The position numbers and the translations under genes were made by a program. From the NCBI RefSeq assembly GCF_019375475.1, contig NZ_JAHXGQ010000004.1, positions 558,001 through 622,000 of the forward strand: DNA of 64,000 nt, read 5' to 3'. The notes beneath the pieces were generated by a model, which was not told where the DNA came from, ran no database searches, and worked only from the letters and a program-made list of their open reading frames with translations. Below, piece by piece: positions 26,012-33,152 of this stretch. The stretch comes from Saccharothrix obliqua (GTDB lineage: Bacteria; Actinomycetota; Actinomycetes; Mycobacteriales; Pseudonocardiaceae). How positions within the stretch are numbered: position 1 is the first letter of the stretch; each line of letters begins with the position of its first letter.

Positions 26012-26311
26012 CCTCATCGTTTCGACGACAGGGCGATTGTCCGACAACCGGTAGCCGCCGCCGACATCCCCGACCTCGCCGTCCGACGCATCCACGAGCG
26101 CGGCGCGCACAGCCGCTTCGAAGCCGGCATCACCACCAGCCGGGCGGAAGCCGAGTTGTACGCGGACACCGCTCACCGCCTGATCCAACGCGACTACCCG
26201 GTATTCGCGATTGATACGACGAAAACCACGACAGAGCAGGTCGTCGACATGATCACCCAACGAATCGCACAACTGGCGGCCGGTCCACCAGGCGAATCAC
26301 AGACCGCGTAA
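26012..26311 (+). pseudogene. C-terminal fragment of a thymidylate-kinase-like P-loop protein
   Basis: About 99 open codons after an in-frame TGA at 26009. They read AADIPDLAVRRIHERGAHSRFEAGI, ELYADTAHRLIQRDYPVFAIDTTKTTTEQVVDMITQRIAQLA. This is the lid/Arg-rich region and terminal helices of a dTMP-kinase-like nucleotide kinase. No start codon or P-loop precedes it, so the 5' two-thirds are missing. Codon use is normal for the genome. It is followed by a NUDIX gene, so the original context may have been a nucleotide-salvage pair. Confidence 0.55.
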
Positions 26312-26348
26312 GCTGCGCCGGGTCTCGAACCGCGATCTACGAGGACCC

Positions 26349-26795
26349 ATGGCCGACCGACACCTGATCGACGTCCACGTCCTCCTCGTCCGCGACGACG
26401 ACATCCTGCTCACCCGGCGCCGCGACACCAACCCCCTCTTCGACGGCCTGTGGCACCTGCCCTCCGGCAAGCTCGACGCGGGAGAGTCCGTCCTCGACGC
26501 CGCCGCCCGCGAAGCCGAAGAGGAAGTCGGCGTCCACCTCGACCCCGCCGACCTGCGCCTGGTCCACACCCTCCACGTCAACGGCTCGGGTCCCGAACCC
26601 CGCCTCGGACTCTTCTTCGAAACCCGCCGCTGGGTCGGGGCACCGACCAACCGGGAACCCGACAAGTGCTCCGCGGTCCGCTGGTTCCCCCTCGACAACC
26701 TGCCCGACCGGCTCATCGACTACCCGGCCGCCGGCATCCACGCCTACCGCGCCGCGACCACCTTCAGCACCCGAGGCTGGACTCGCGTGCGTTGA
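26349..26795 (+). CDS. NUDIX hydrolase
   Basis: A 148-residue enzyme with a perfect NUDIX box at residues 40-62 (GX5EX7REUXEEXGU), which binds metal and cleaves nucleoside-diphosphate-linked substrates. The N-terminus DVHVLLVRDDDILLTRRRDTNPLFDGLWHLPSGKL is typical of small house-cleaning members. The substrate is not deducible. The ATG at 26349 follows the kinase remnant by 37 bp. It converges with the secreted toroid protein gene. Confidence 0.9.
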   Translation: MADRHLIDVHVLLVRDDDILLTRRRDTNPLFDGLWHLPSGKLDAGESVLDAAAREAEEEVGVHLDPADLRLVHTLHVNGSGPEPRLGLFFETRRWVGAPTNREPDKCSAVRWFPLDNLPDRLIDYPAAGIHAYRAATTFSTRGWTRVR

Positions 26796-26862
26796 GGAAG
26801 GTCTTCGACCGTGCGGGTGGTTCGGTTGGCCCGCAGCGTCTTGCGGTTCGACTTGTGCCAGG

Positions 26863-27870
26863 TCACGGGCAGGCCAGCACCGGGGCGTCGGCCGTTCCGC
26901 CGCTGTGCAACCGGAACAACGGCCGACCGGCCAGGCCGAGGACGCCCTGCGTCGTCGCCTTGACCATCGTGGCCGGGTCCGCTCCCGTCGCCTGGTAAGC
27001 GATCGCGCCCCGCTGCTCGACCGGCCCGGAGCAACCCACTTGGAGACCCACCAGGAGTTGCTTCGCCCGGTGCGCCGCGAACAGCCGCCCGCCCGCCTTG
27101 AGCGCCTGACCGGCCAGGCCGGTGCTGTTGGCGTTGGACACGCCGATCCCGAACCCGCCGTCGGCGTGCTGAACGCCGACCAACCAGGACAGGCCCTGCT
27201 GCGCCCGGCCGTGCCTGCCCACCGCCTGCAACGCCTGGGTGACCATGGCGGTGGAGTCCACGTCGCTCACGCACGGCGTCGCGGCGAGGTCGAGCGGGAA
27301 GCCGCCGTCCGGGCACTGCGTCCCGACCAGGAAGTCCACCGCCGACCCCGGCACGCCCGCCGCCGTGCGGTCCAGCGCGAGCAGGGCCAGCGACTGGCTG
27401 AACGCGTTGCTGTAGTCGCCGAACGCGGAGACGTCGGAGAAACGGCCGGAAGGCGTGAGCAACGCGCGCAACCCGGCGTCGAGGTCCACGCCGCCGAACG
27501 CGGCGGGGTCCTTCCCCGCCACCTGCGCGGCGAGCATCAGCTTGGCGTGCGCACCGGCGTACGCCTCACCGTCGGCACCGACGTAGCCGGTCGTCACGTC
27601 GGGTCGGGCGAGCCACGCGATCGCGCGATCGGCGTAATCGTCGGCCGTACGGGCGGCGGCGAACGCAAAGACCGCGTCGATCGTCATGCCCTGGCTCGGG
27701 TAGCGCACGCCGCCGAAGTCGACCTCGATGCGCTCGCCGTCGGCCATCTGACGGGCGAGCCACCCGGCGGCGGCGTCGGCGTGGTTGTGGGTGCTCGGCG
27801 TGGCGGCGGCCGGAGCCGGCAGCGCCAGGCCGAGCAGGAGTGCGACAACGGCGAGAAGACCACGTCTCAT
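26863..27870 (-). CDS. secreted alpha/alpha-toroid (squalene-cyclase-like repeat) protein
   Basis: 335 residues. Residues 1-23 are a signal peptide (MRRGLLAVVALLLGLALPAPAAA), with export to the cell surface or medium predicted. The mature part has prenyltransferase/squalene-oxidase repeats (AAGWLARQM, SAVDFLVGTQCPDGGFPL, GLSWLVGVQHADGGFGI), an alpha/alpha barrel without the cyclase DxDD motif. Four Cys could form disulfides. The same fold is used by the cobalamin carriers intrinsic factor and transcobalamin. Because a cobalamin riboswitch lies directly upstream (27919-28017), a cobalamin-related function is a reasonable inference. No enzymatic role is evident. Confidence 0.8.
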   Translation of the reverse strand: MRRGLLAVVALLLGLALPAPAAATPSTHNHADAAAGWLARQMADGERIEVDFGGVRYPSQGMTIDAVFAFAAARTADDYADRAIAWLARPDVTTGYVGADGEAYAGAHAKLMLAAQVAGKDPAAFGGVDLDAGLRALLTPSGRFSDVSAFGDYSNAFSQSLALLALDRTAAGVPGSAVDFLVGTQCPDGGFPLDLAATPCVSDVDSTAMVTQALQAVGRHGRAQQGLSWLVGVQHADGGFGIGVSNANSTGLAGQALKAGGRLFAAHRAKQLLVGLQVGCSGPVEQRGAIAYQATGADPATMVKATTQGVLGLAGRPLFRLHSGGTADAPVLACP

Positions 27871-27889
27871 GGACGGTTGAACCCTTTCC

Positions 27890-28060
27890 CGCGAACCACG
27901 ACAGGAGTCGGTGGGCAGGCGTGGTGCGGGAACTCGGGCTCGCCGCCCCCGGTGAGGGGGCGGCACACCGTTGCGGGTCAGCGCCGGGTTCGCACCGGAC
28001 TTCCCCCGCCACCACGCATTCGGTTGGTCCGCCCAGCTTGTCACCCGGGCGGCAGGCGTC
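27890..28060 (-). promoter_or_regulatory. cobalamin riboswitch upstream of the secreted toroid protein
   Basis: On the minus strand the conserved core is present: GGGGAAGTCCGGTGCGAA, then CCCGGCGCTGACCCGCAACGGTG, GAGCCCGAGTTC and CGACTCCTG. An outer 8-bp pairing (GCGTGGTG at 28010-28017 with CACCACGC at 27919-27926) encloses it. These are hallmarks of B12-binding riboswitches. The regulated gene starts at 27870, so expression should fall when cobalamin is plentiful. Outer limits are approximate. Confidence 0.85.
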
Positions 28061-28094
28061 AATCAGCCGTTCGGCGTGCCGAGGCTCGCGCGAA

Positions 28095-28383
28095 CGCGGC
28101 GGGCCGCGCCGACCCACAACCGGTCGCCCGCACGGACCACGCCGCGGCGGCGACGAGTTCGGCGACCTCGTCCTCACCGGGCACGCGGGGCGAGTGGATG
28201 TCGTGCACGCCCGGCCCGACGCCCCGGCCGAACCCCGCAACGCGGGCATCGCCGAGACGGCCTCGACCGCCGTGCGCGCCGACACCTCCAGCGCCGCGCC
28301 GGTCCAGCGCTCCGGTACCGCGCCGACCAGGAAATCGGTGTCCAGGACGTGGTCGTAGTAGGAGAACGTGTTGGACGGGACCG
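28095..28383 (-). pseudogene. metE: collapsed metE (cobalamin-independent methionine synthase) relic
   Basis: Two pieces of MetE survive on the minus strand. At 28310-28383: VPSNTFSYYDHVLDTDFLVG and AVPERW, the highly conserved N-terminal domain motif. At about 28120-28235, in another frame: GRGVGPGVHDIHSPRVPGED then EVAELVAAAAWSVRA, followed after a shift by DRLWV, the conserved C-terminal region (VxDIHSPRVP...RLWVNPDCGLKTR in intact enzymes). Several hundred codons between them are gone. The remains show that a metE gene once lay here. Confidence 0.7.
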
Positions 28384-28499
28384 ACTCCTGGCCCGCGCCA
28401 CGCGGTTTCCGCCCACGTGGCGGCCCGCGGCTCCGCCCGCCGCGCAGCGAATGGGAAACCGGGATCATGTCGCTGGTCGACATGCTCGGACGTCCTACC

Positions 28500-28660
28500 T
28501 TATGGTGTCTCCAGGTCCGCGGTGCAGGGAAGCCGGTGCGAATCCGGCACGGTCCCGCCACTGTGACCGGGGAGCGCGAGACCGCGACGACGTCGGTCGG
28601 GGAAGCCGGGGTCGCGCGGTGATCCGGGAGTCAGACACCGGCCGCGGATGCCCGTGTAGT
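28500..28660 (+). promoter_or_regulatory. cobalamin riboswitch, plus strand
   Basis: A textbook cobalamin riboswitch: GGTGC, AGGGAAGCCGGTGCGAATCC, CGGCACGGTCCCGCCACTGTG (the B12 box), GACCGGGGAGC, and closure by GGTGTCT (28504-28510) pairing with AGACACC (28633-28639). It reads toward the mmsA-like gene, whose start is about 410 bp downstream. An 18-codon frame (ATG 28682) lies between. Whether mmsA is its real target or the original gene has been lost is unclear. Confidence 0.92.
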
Positions 28661-29069
28661 CCACGAGGATGGAGCGCACACATGTCGGTCTCGCCCCGCC
28701 ACTCCCCCGGTTCGCGCCACCGCCGACCACCCCGGTAAGGCCAACCGCGCCGGTCGCGAACGCCGCGATCGAGACGCCGCCCGACCGCCGCCGGTGAGCG
28801 GCTCCCCGGACCGCCGCCGGTAGCGGCCGCCTCCCGGCGCGCCTGCTGCTGGGCACACCGGTGACAGCGCTCCCGGCCGCCGGGTAGCGGCTCCTGGTCG
28901 CCACGGGTCGAGGCTTCGGGTCGCCGCCATGCGGTACTCCGGCGGCCGCCCCGGGAGCCCCCGTCCCCCGAACCGACTCATGCCACCGGTGGCGGCTCTC
29001 CTCGGCCGGAACCGGTCCCTCCCGCGCCGCGCCCCGGAAGCGCCGGCGCCCTGTCCACGTGGAGCGCGC
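28661..29069. other. long GC-rich leader between riboswitch and mmsA-like gene
   Basis: About 410 bp without a recognisable gene. It contains an 18-codon frame at 28682-28738 (MSVSPRHSPGSRHRRPPR), of doubtful reality, and three similar copies of a GCCGGTAGCGGC-like element between about 28790 and 28890 that could form hairpins or terminators. This would be unusually long for a simple riboswitch expression platform. Confidence 0.4.
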
Positions 29070-30542
29070 ATGTCCAGCACACGCGAGTTGTGCCACTACA
29101 TCGGCGGACAGCCGGTGCGGGGTGCGTCCGGCCGGTTCGCCGACGTCCACGACGCCAGTTCGGGCGCGGTCGTGGCGCGGGTGCCGCTGGCGTCGGCCGA
29201 CGAGGTGCGGCACGCCGTCGCGACGGCCGAGCGCGCCCAGGTCGACTGGGCCGCGTGGCACCCGCGACGCCGGGCGCGGGTCCTCATGCGGTTCCTGGAA
29301 CTGGTGCGTCACGAGGTCGGCTACCTGGCCACCGCGCTGGCCACCGAGCACGGCCGGACCGTCGCCGACGCCGAGGGCGACGTCCAGCGCGGACTGGAGG
29401 CCGTGGAGTTCGCGGCCGGCGTGCCGCACCTGCTGCGGGGCGAGTTCGCGGAGTGCGCGGACGTCGACGTCCACTCGGTGCGCCAACCGCTCGGGGTGGT
29501 CGCGGGCATCACGCCGGCCGACTCGCCCGCGATGGTTCCCCTGTGGCAGGCGGCCCCGGCTCTCGTCTGCGGCAACGCGTTCGTGCTGAAACCGTCCGAG
29601 CGGGACCCGACCGTGCCGCTGCTGCTCGCGTCCCTGCTCACCGAGGCCGGCCTGCCGCCGGGGGTGTTCACCGTCGTCAACGGCGATTCGGTCGCCGCCG
29701 ACGCGCTGCCGGTCGACCCGGGTGTGGCGGCGGTGGGCTTCGTCGGCGCCGCCCCGGACGCGCGCCGCGTGCACGGGATCGCCACCGCGGCGGGCAAGCG
29801 CGCCCGGTGCTCCGGCCGGGCGAAGCACCACCTCGTGGTGATGCCGGACGCCGACCTCGACGCCGCGGTGACGGCGCTGCTCCAGGCGGGGCGCGGGCCG
29901 ACCGGCGGGTGGTGCACGGCGGTCCCGGTCGGCGCGGCGACCGCGACCGCACTGGTGGCGGCACTCGCCGACCGGCTGCGGGAGCTGACGGTCGGCGCGG
30001 CGCACGACGGTGCGACCGACCTCGGCCCGCTGGTGTCGGCCGACGCGGTGCGCCACGCGCGCGACCACGTCGAAACCGGTGTGGCGGAAGGCGCGGAGCT
30101 GGTCGTGGACCGGCGTGACGTGGTGGTTCCGGGCTACGCCAACGGCTACTACCTCGGCCCCGTGCTGCTCGACCACGTCACCGCGGACATGCGCGTCCAC
30201 CACGAGGACGTGTCCGGACCGGTTTTCACCGTCGTGCGCGCGGACGACTACGAGCACGCCGTGCGCCTGGCCGGCGAGCACGGCGACGGCGCGGCGATCT
30301 TCACCCGCGACCGGGACGCCGCGCACGACTTCTCCTCCCGCGTCGACACCGGCGTGGTCGGCGTCAACGTGGTGGCCCCGACGACGTACCACGCGTTCAG
30401 CGGCTGCGGCGACCCCGAGCAGCACGGCCTGGCCGTGATCCGCTTCTGCACCAGGGCGAAGACCGTCACCGAGCACTGGTCCGCCGGGCGGGGACCGGTG
30501 GCCGCCGCGGACCCGGTCGCGTGCCACCGCGCGCCGGGTTGA
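29070..30542 (+). CDS. mmsA: aldehyde dehydrogenase, methylmalonate-semialdehyde type (divergent)
   Basis: A 490-residue aldehyde dehydrogenase closest in layout to MmsA, the CoA-acylating enzyme of valine and propionate metabolism. MmsA-like parts are YIGGQPVRG, PLGVVAGITPADSPAMVPLW, NAFVLKPSERDPTVPLLL, KHHLVVMPDADLDAA and GLAVIRFCTRAKTVTEHW. The catalytic Cys region is altered: GGWCTAVPV replaces the usual GERCMA-type loop, and the C-terminal VPVAYHSFGGW segment is changed to APTTYHAFSGCG. Activity may therefore differ. The ATG at 29070 follows GGAG by 5 bases. It is adjacent to an HIBCH gene, supporting valine catabolism. Confidence 0.78.
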   Translation: MSSTRELCHYIGGQPVRGASGRFADVHDASSGAVVARVPLASADEVRHAVATAERAQVDWAAWHPRRRARVLMRFLELVRHEVGYLATALATEHGRTVADAEGDVQRGLEAVEFAAGVPHLLRGEFAECADVDVHSVRQPLGVVAGITPADSPAMVPLWQAAPALVCGNAFVLKPSERDPTVPLLLASLLTEAGLPPGVFTVVNGDSVAADALPVDPGVAAVGFVGAAPDARRVHGIATAAGKRARCSGRAKHHLVVMPDADLDAAVTALLQAGRGPTGGWCTAVPVGAATATALVAALADRLRELTVGAAHDGATDLGPLVSADAVRHARDHVETGVAEGAELVVDRRDVVVPGYANGYYLGPVLLDHVTADMRVHHEDVSGPVFTVVRADDYEHAVRLAGEHGDGAAIFTRDRDAAHDFSSRVDTGVVGVNVVAPTTYHAFSGCGDPEQHGLAVIRFCTRAKTVTEHWSAGRGPVAAADPVACHRAPG

Positions 30543-30589
30543 GAGGATCGCCGGGGAAGGACCGACACGCGGGAACCAGAGGTGGCGCA

Positions 30590-31609
30590 GTGGACGACGT
30601 GCTGATCCGGGTCGAGCGCGGCCTGGGCCGCATCACCCTCGACCGCCCGCGGGCGATCAACGCCCTCACTCACGCGATGGTGCGTGCGATCGACGCCGCC
30701 CTGGTCGAGTGGGCCGACGACGACGGTGTCCGCGCCGTGGTCGTGGACGGTGCGGGCGAGCGCGGCCTGTGCGCGGGCGGTGACATCCGCTCCATCCACG
30801 ACGACGTGCGCGCCGGCGGCGGCGCCGACACGCTCGCGTTCTGGGCCGACGAGTACCGCATGAACGCCCGCATCGCGCGTTTTCCCAAGCCCTACATCGC
30901 CTTCATGGACGGCGTCGTGATGGGCGGCGGTGTCGGGGTGTCGGCCCACGGCTCGGTGCGCGTGGTCACCGAGCGCACGAAGCTCGCCATGCCGGAGGTC
31001 GGCATCGGGCTCGCGCCCGACGTCGGCGGCACCTACCTGCTCTCCCGCGCGCCCGGCGAACTGGGCACCTACGCCGCGCTCACCGGCACCACGCTCACCG
31101 GCGCGGAGGCGATCGCCTGCGGGCTGGCCGACCACCTGGTCCCGGCCGACCGCCTGCCCGCGCTGCTGACGGCGTTGGCCGACGACCTCGACGCGGTGGC
31201 CGCGCACGCCGGCACACCGGGACCGACGCGGTTCCGGCCGTGGATCGACGAGTGCTTCGCCGCGGACTCGGTGGAGGAGGTCCTCGACCGACTGGCCGCG
31301 TGCGGCCAGGACGCCACCGCCGCCGAGATCCGGACCAAGTCGCCGACCGCGCTCAAGGTGGCGTTGGCCGCGCTGCGCCGCGCCCGCGCGCTGCCGGACC
31401 TGGAGTCCGTGCTGGAGCAGGAATACCGCGTGTCGGCGGCGTGCCTGCGTGGCCACGACCTCGTGGAGGGCATCCGGGCGCAGATCATCGACAAGGACCG
31501 CACGCCCCGCTGGCAGCCCGCCGCGCTGTCCGAAGTGGACGACCACGTGGTGGCCGCCCACTTCGCGGAACCGGAGGTCCCGTTCACCCTGGCCGCGCAC
31601 CGGCGTTGA
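30590..31609 (+). CDS. 3-hydroxyisobutyryl-CoA hydrolase-like enzyme
   Basis: A 339-residue crotonase-fold protein of the HIBCH subgroup: GAGERGLCAGGDIRSIHDD and FMDGVVMGGGVGVSAHGSVRVVTERTKLAMPEVGIGLAPDVGGTYLLSR carry the oxyanion hole and active-site Glu/Asp. The C-terminal extension (LRGHDLVEGIRAQIIDKDRTPRWQP) separates HIBCH from short enoyl-CoA hydratases. The reaction hydrolyses 3-hydroxyisobutyryl-CoA in valine breakdown, one step before the product is oxidised toward methylmalonate semialdehyde. That fits the upstream mmsA-like gene 47 bp away. The GTG at 30590 has GAGGTGG upstream. Confidence 0.88.
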   Translation: MDDVLIRVERGLGRITLDRPRAINALTHAMVRAIDAALVEWADDDGVRAVVVDGAGERGLCAGGDIRSIHDDVRAGGGADTLAFWADEYRMNARIARFPKPYIAFMDGVVMGGGVGVSAHGSVRVVTERTKLAMPEVGIGLAPDVGGTYLLSRAPGELGTYAALTGTTLTGAEAIACGLADHLVPADRLPALLTALADDLDAVAAHAGTPGPTRFRPWIDECFAADSVEEVLDRLAACGQDATAAEIRTKSPTALKVALAALRRARALPDLESVLEQEYRVSAACLRGHDLVEGIRAQIIDKDRTPRWQPAALSEVDDHVVAAHFAEPEVPFTLAAHRR

Positions 31610-31628
31610 CCGCGGGCGGCGCCGGGGG

Positions 31629-33152
31629 TCAGGTGGCCAGGCGGAAGGCGAACAACGCGATGTCGTCCTTCTTGTTGTGGCCGAAGCGGTCCAGGAGGGT
31701 GTCGCAGAGGACGTCCATGTCGGTGTCCGGGTGGACCGCGTCGAGCAGCAGGGACATGCCGTCGTCCAAATCGTCGCCCGAGCGCTCCACCAGGCCGTCG
31801 GTCGTGAGCAGCACCAGCGCGCCCGGCGGCAGGTGGACGCGCGTCGACGGCGGGCGGGGCAGCCCGATGCCCAGGATCGGACCGCGCACCTCCAGGTAGT
31901 GCGAGCCGGTGCGGTGCGCGACCAGCGGCGGGATGTGGCCCGCGTTCGCCACGATCGCCGACCCGTCCGCCGGGTCCACCAGGAGCAGGCACATCGTCGT
32001 CAGGCCCTTGATGGCGTGGAAGCGGGACAGCATGGCGTCGAGCTTGCGCAGGATCGTCGCCGGGTCCTCCTCCTCCACGGCGTACGCGCGCAGGGCGTGC
32101 CGCACCTCGCCCATGATGGTCGCCGCGCCGATGGAGTGGCCGCACACGTCGCCGATCGCGATCAGCAGCCGGTCGCCCAGGCGGGTCACCTCGTAGAAGT
32201 CTCCGCCGATCTCGGCGTGCGCGGACGCCGGGACGTAGCGGGCCGTCATCGGCAACGCGGGCACGCTCGGCAGTTCCCGGGGCAGCAGGCTGCGTTGCAG
32301 CACCAGGGCCAGCTTGTGCTCCTCGGTGTACGCCCGCAGCCCCTCGGCGGCCAGCACGGTGGCCTGCGCGAGCTGCACCAGCAGGTTGCGGTCCTCGTCG
32401 GTGCCCACCGCGGCGGGCGGCACGGCCAGCAGCACCGCGCGCTTCGGCGCGCTCCTGGCCACCACCACCGCCGCGGGTGTGCCGGGGTCCCACGGCGGGT
32501 CGGCCACGACCGACACCCCGGTGGGCAGGTCCTCGAACTCGGTGCCCCGCCCCACCGCCACCTCGCCGTCACCCGACGTGCGGGCGAACCACCGGCCGCC
32601 GCCGTCGACGGTCGGGCCGATGGCCGCGGCGGGGCTGGACAGCACGGTCGAGGCGGCCCGCGCGGCCTCGGCGACCAGGGTGTCGAAACGCGTGGCGGCG
32701 TTGATGGCCATGGTGCCCGCGGTGAGCTTCGCGAGCCGGTCGGCGAGGCGTTCGGCCAACGCGCGGGCGCGGTAGTACCGCAACGCCGCCTCCACCGTGG
32801 CCATGAGTTCGCCCGCGTCCACCGGTTCGGTCAGGTAGGCGTCCGCGCCCCGGTTGAGCCCGGTGATGCGGTCCTCCGCCTCGCGGAACGCGGCCGACAC
32901 GTGGACGACCGGGATCGCCGCCGTGCGCGGATCGCCCTTGACCCGCTCGGCGACGTCGAACCCGCTCATGTCGGGCAGGTCGACGTCCAGCACGACGATG
33001 TCGAAGTCGTGTTCCGCCAACAGGTCCAGCGCCTCCCCGCCGGTCACCGCCTCGGTCACCCGGTGCCCGCCGCGACGCAGCCAGCTCGCCCGCACGTAGC
33101 GGCTCGCCTCGATGTCGTCCACGACCAGCACGTGCGCGCTCTCGGTGGTCAC
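31629..33152 (-). CDS. response regulator with GAF-like middle and SpoIIE phosphatase domain
   Basis: 507 residues. The receiver (1-125) has VLVVDDIEASR, the phospho-acceptor in IVVLDVDLPDMSG and HVSA. The usually conserved Lys before Pro is Glu (YLTEPVD). A helical/GAF-like stretch (130-290) follows, then a PP2C-type SpoIIE phosphatase (300-507) with GGDFYEV, GDVCGHS, AGHIPP and TTDGLVERSGDD. It probably dephosphorylates STAS anti-anti-sigma proteins in response to the upstream kinase. It is the last gene of the stressosome-type operon; its GTG overlaps the kinase stop by 4 bp. Confidence 0.9.
   Translation of the reverse strand: MTTESAHVLVVDDIEASRYVRASWLRRGGHRVTEAVTGGEALDLLAEHDFDIVVLDVDLPDMSGFDVAERVKGDPRTAAIPVVHVSAAFREAEDRITGLNRGADAYLTEPVDAGELMATVEAALRYYRARALAERLADRLAKLTAGTMAINAATRFDTLVAEAARAASTVLSSPAAAIGPTVDGGGRWFARTSGDGEVAVGRGTEFEDLPTGVSVVADPPWDPGTPAAVVVARSAPKRAVLLAVPPAAVGTDEDRNLLVQLAQATVLAAEGLRAYTEEHKLALVLQRSLLPRELPSVPALPMTARYVPASAHAEIGGDFYEVTRLGDRLLIAIGDVCGHSIGAATIMGEVRHALRAYAVEEEDPATILRKLDAMLSRFHAIKGLTTMCLLLVDPADGSAIVANAGHIPPLVAHRTGSHYLEVRGPILGIGLPRPPSTRVHLPPGALVLLTTDGLVERSGDDLDDGMSLLLDAVHPDTDMDVLCDTLLDRFGHNKKDDIALFAFRLAT

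Noticed and set aside
28682-28738. 18-codon frame after the plus-strand riboswitch as a real cobalamin-regulated gene
   Set aside because: Too short, Arg/Pro/Ser-rich, and no resemblance to known cobalamin-controlled proteins; mentioned only as part of the leader.
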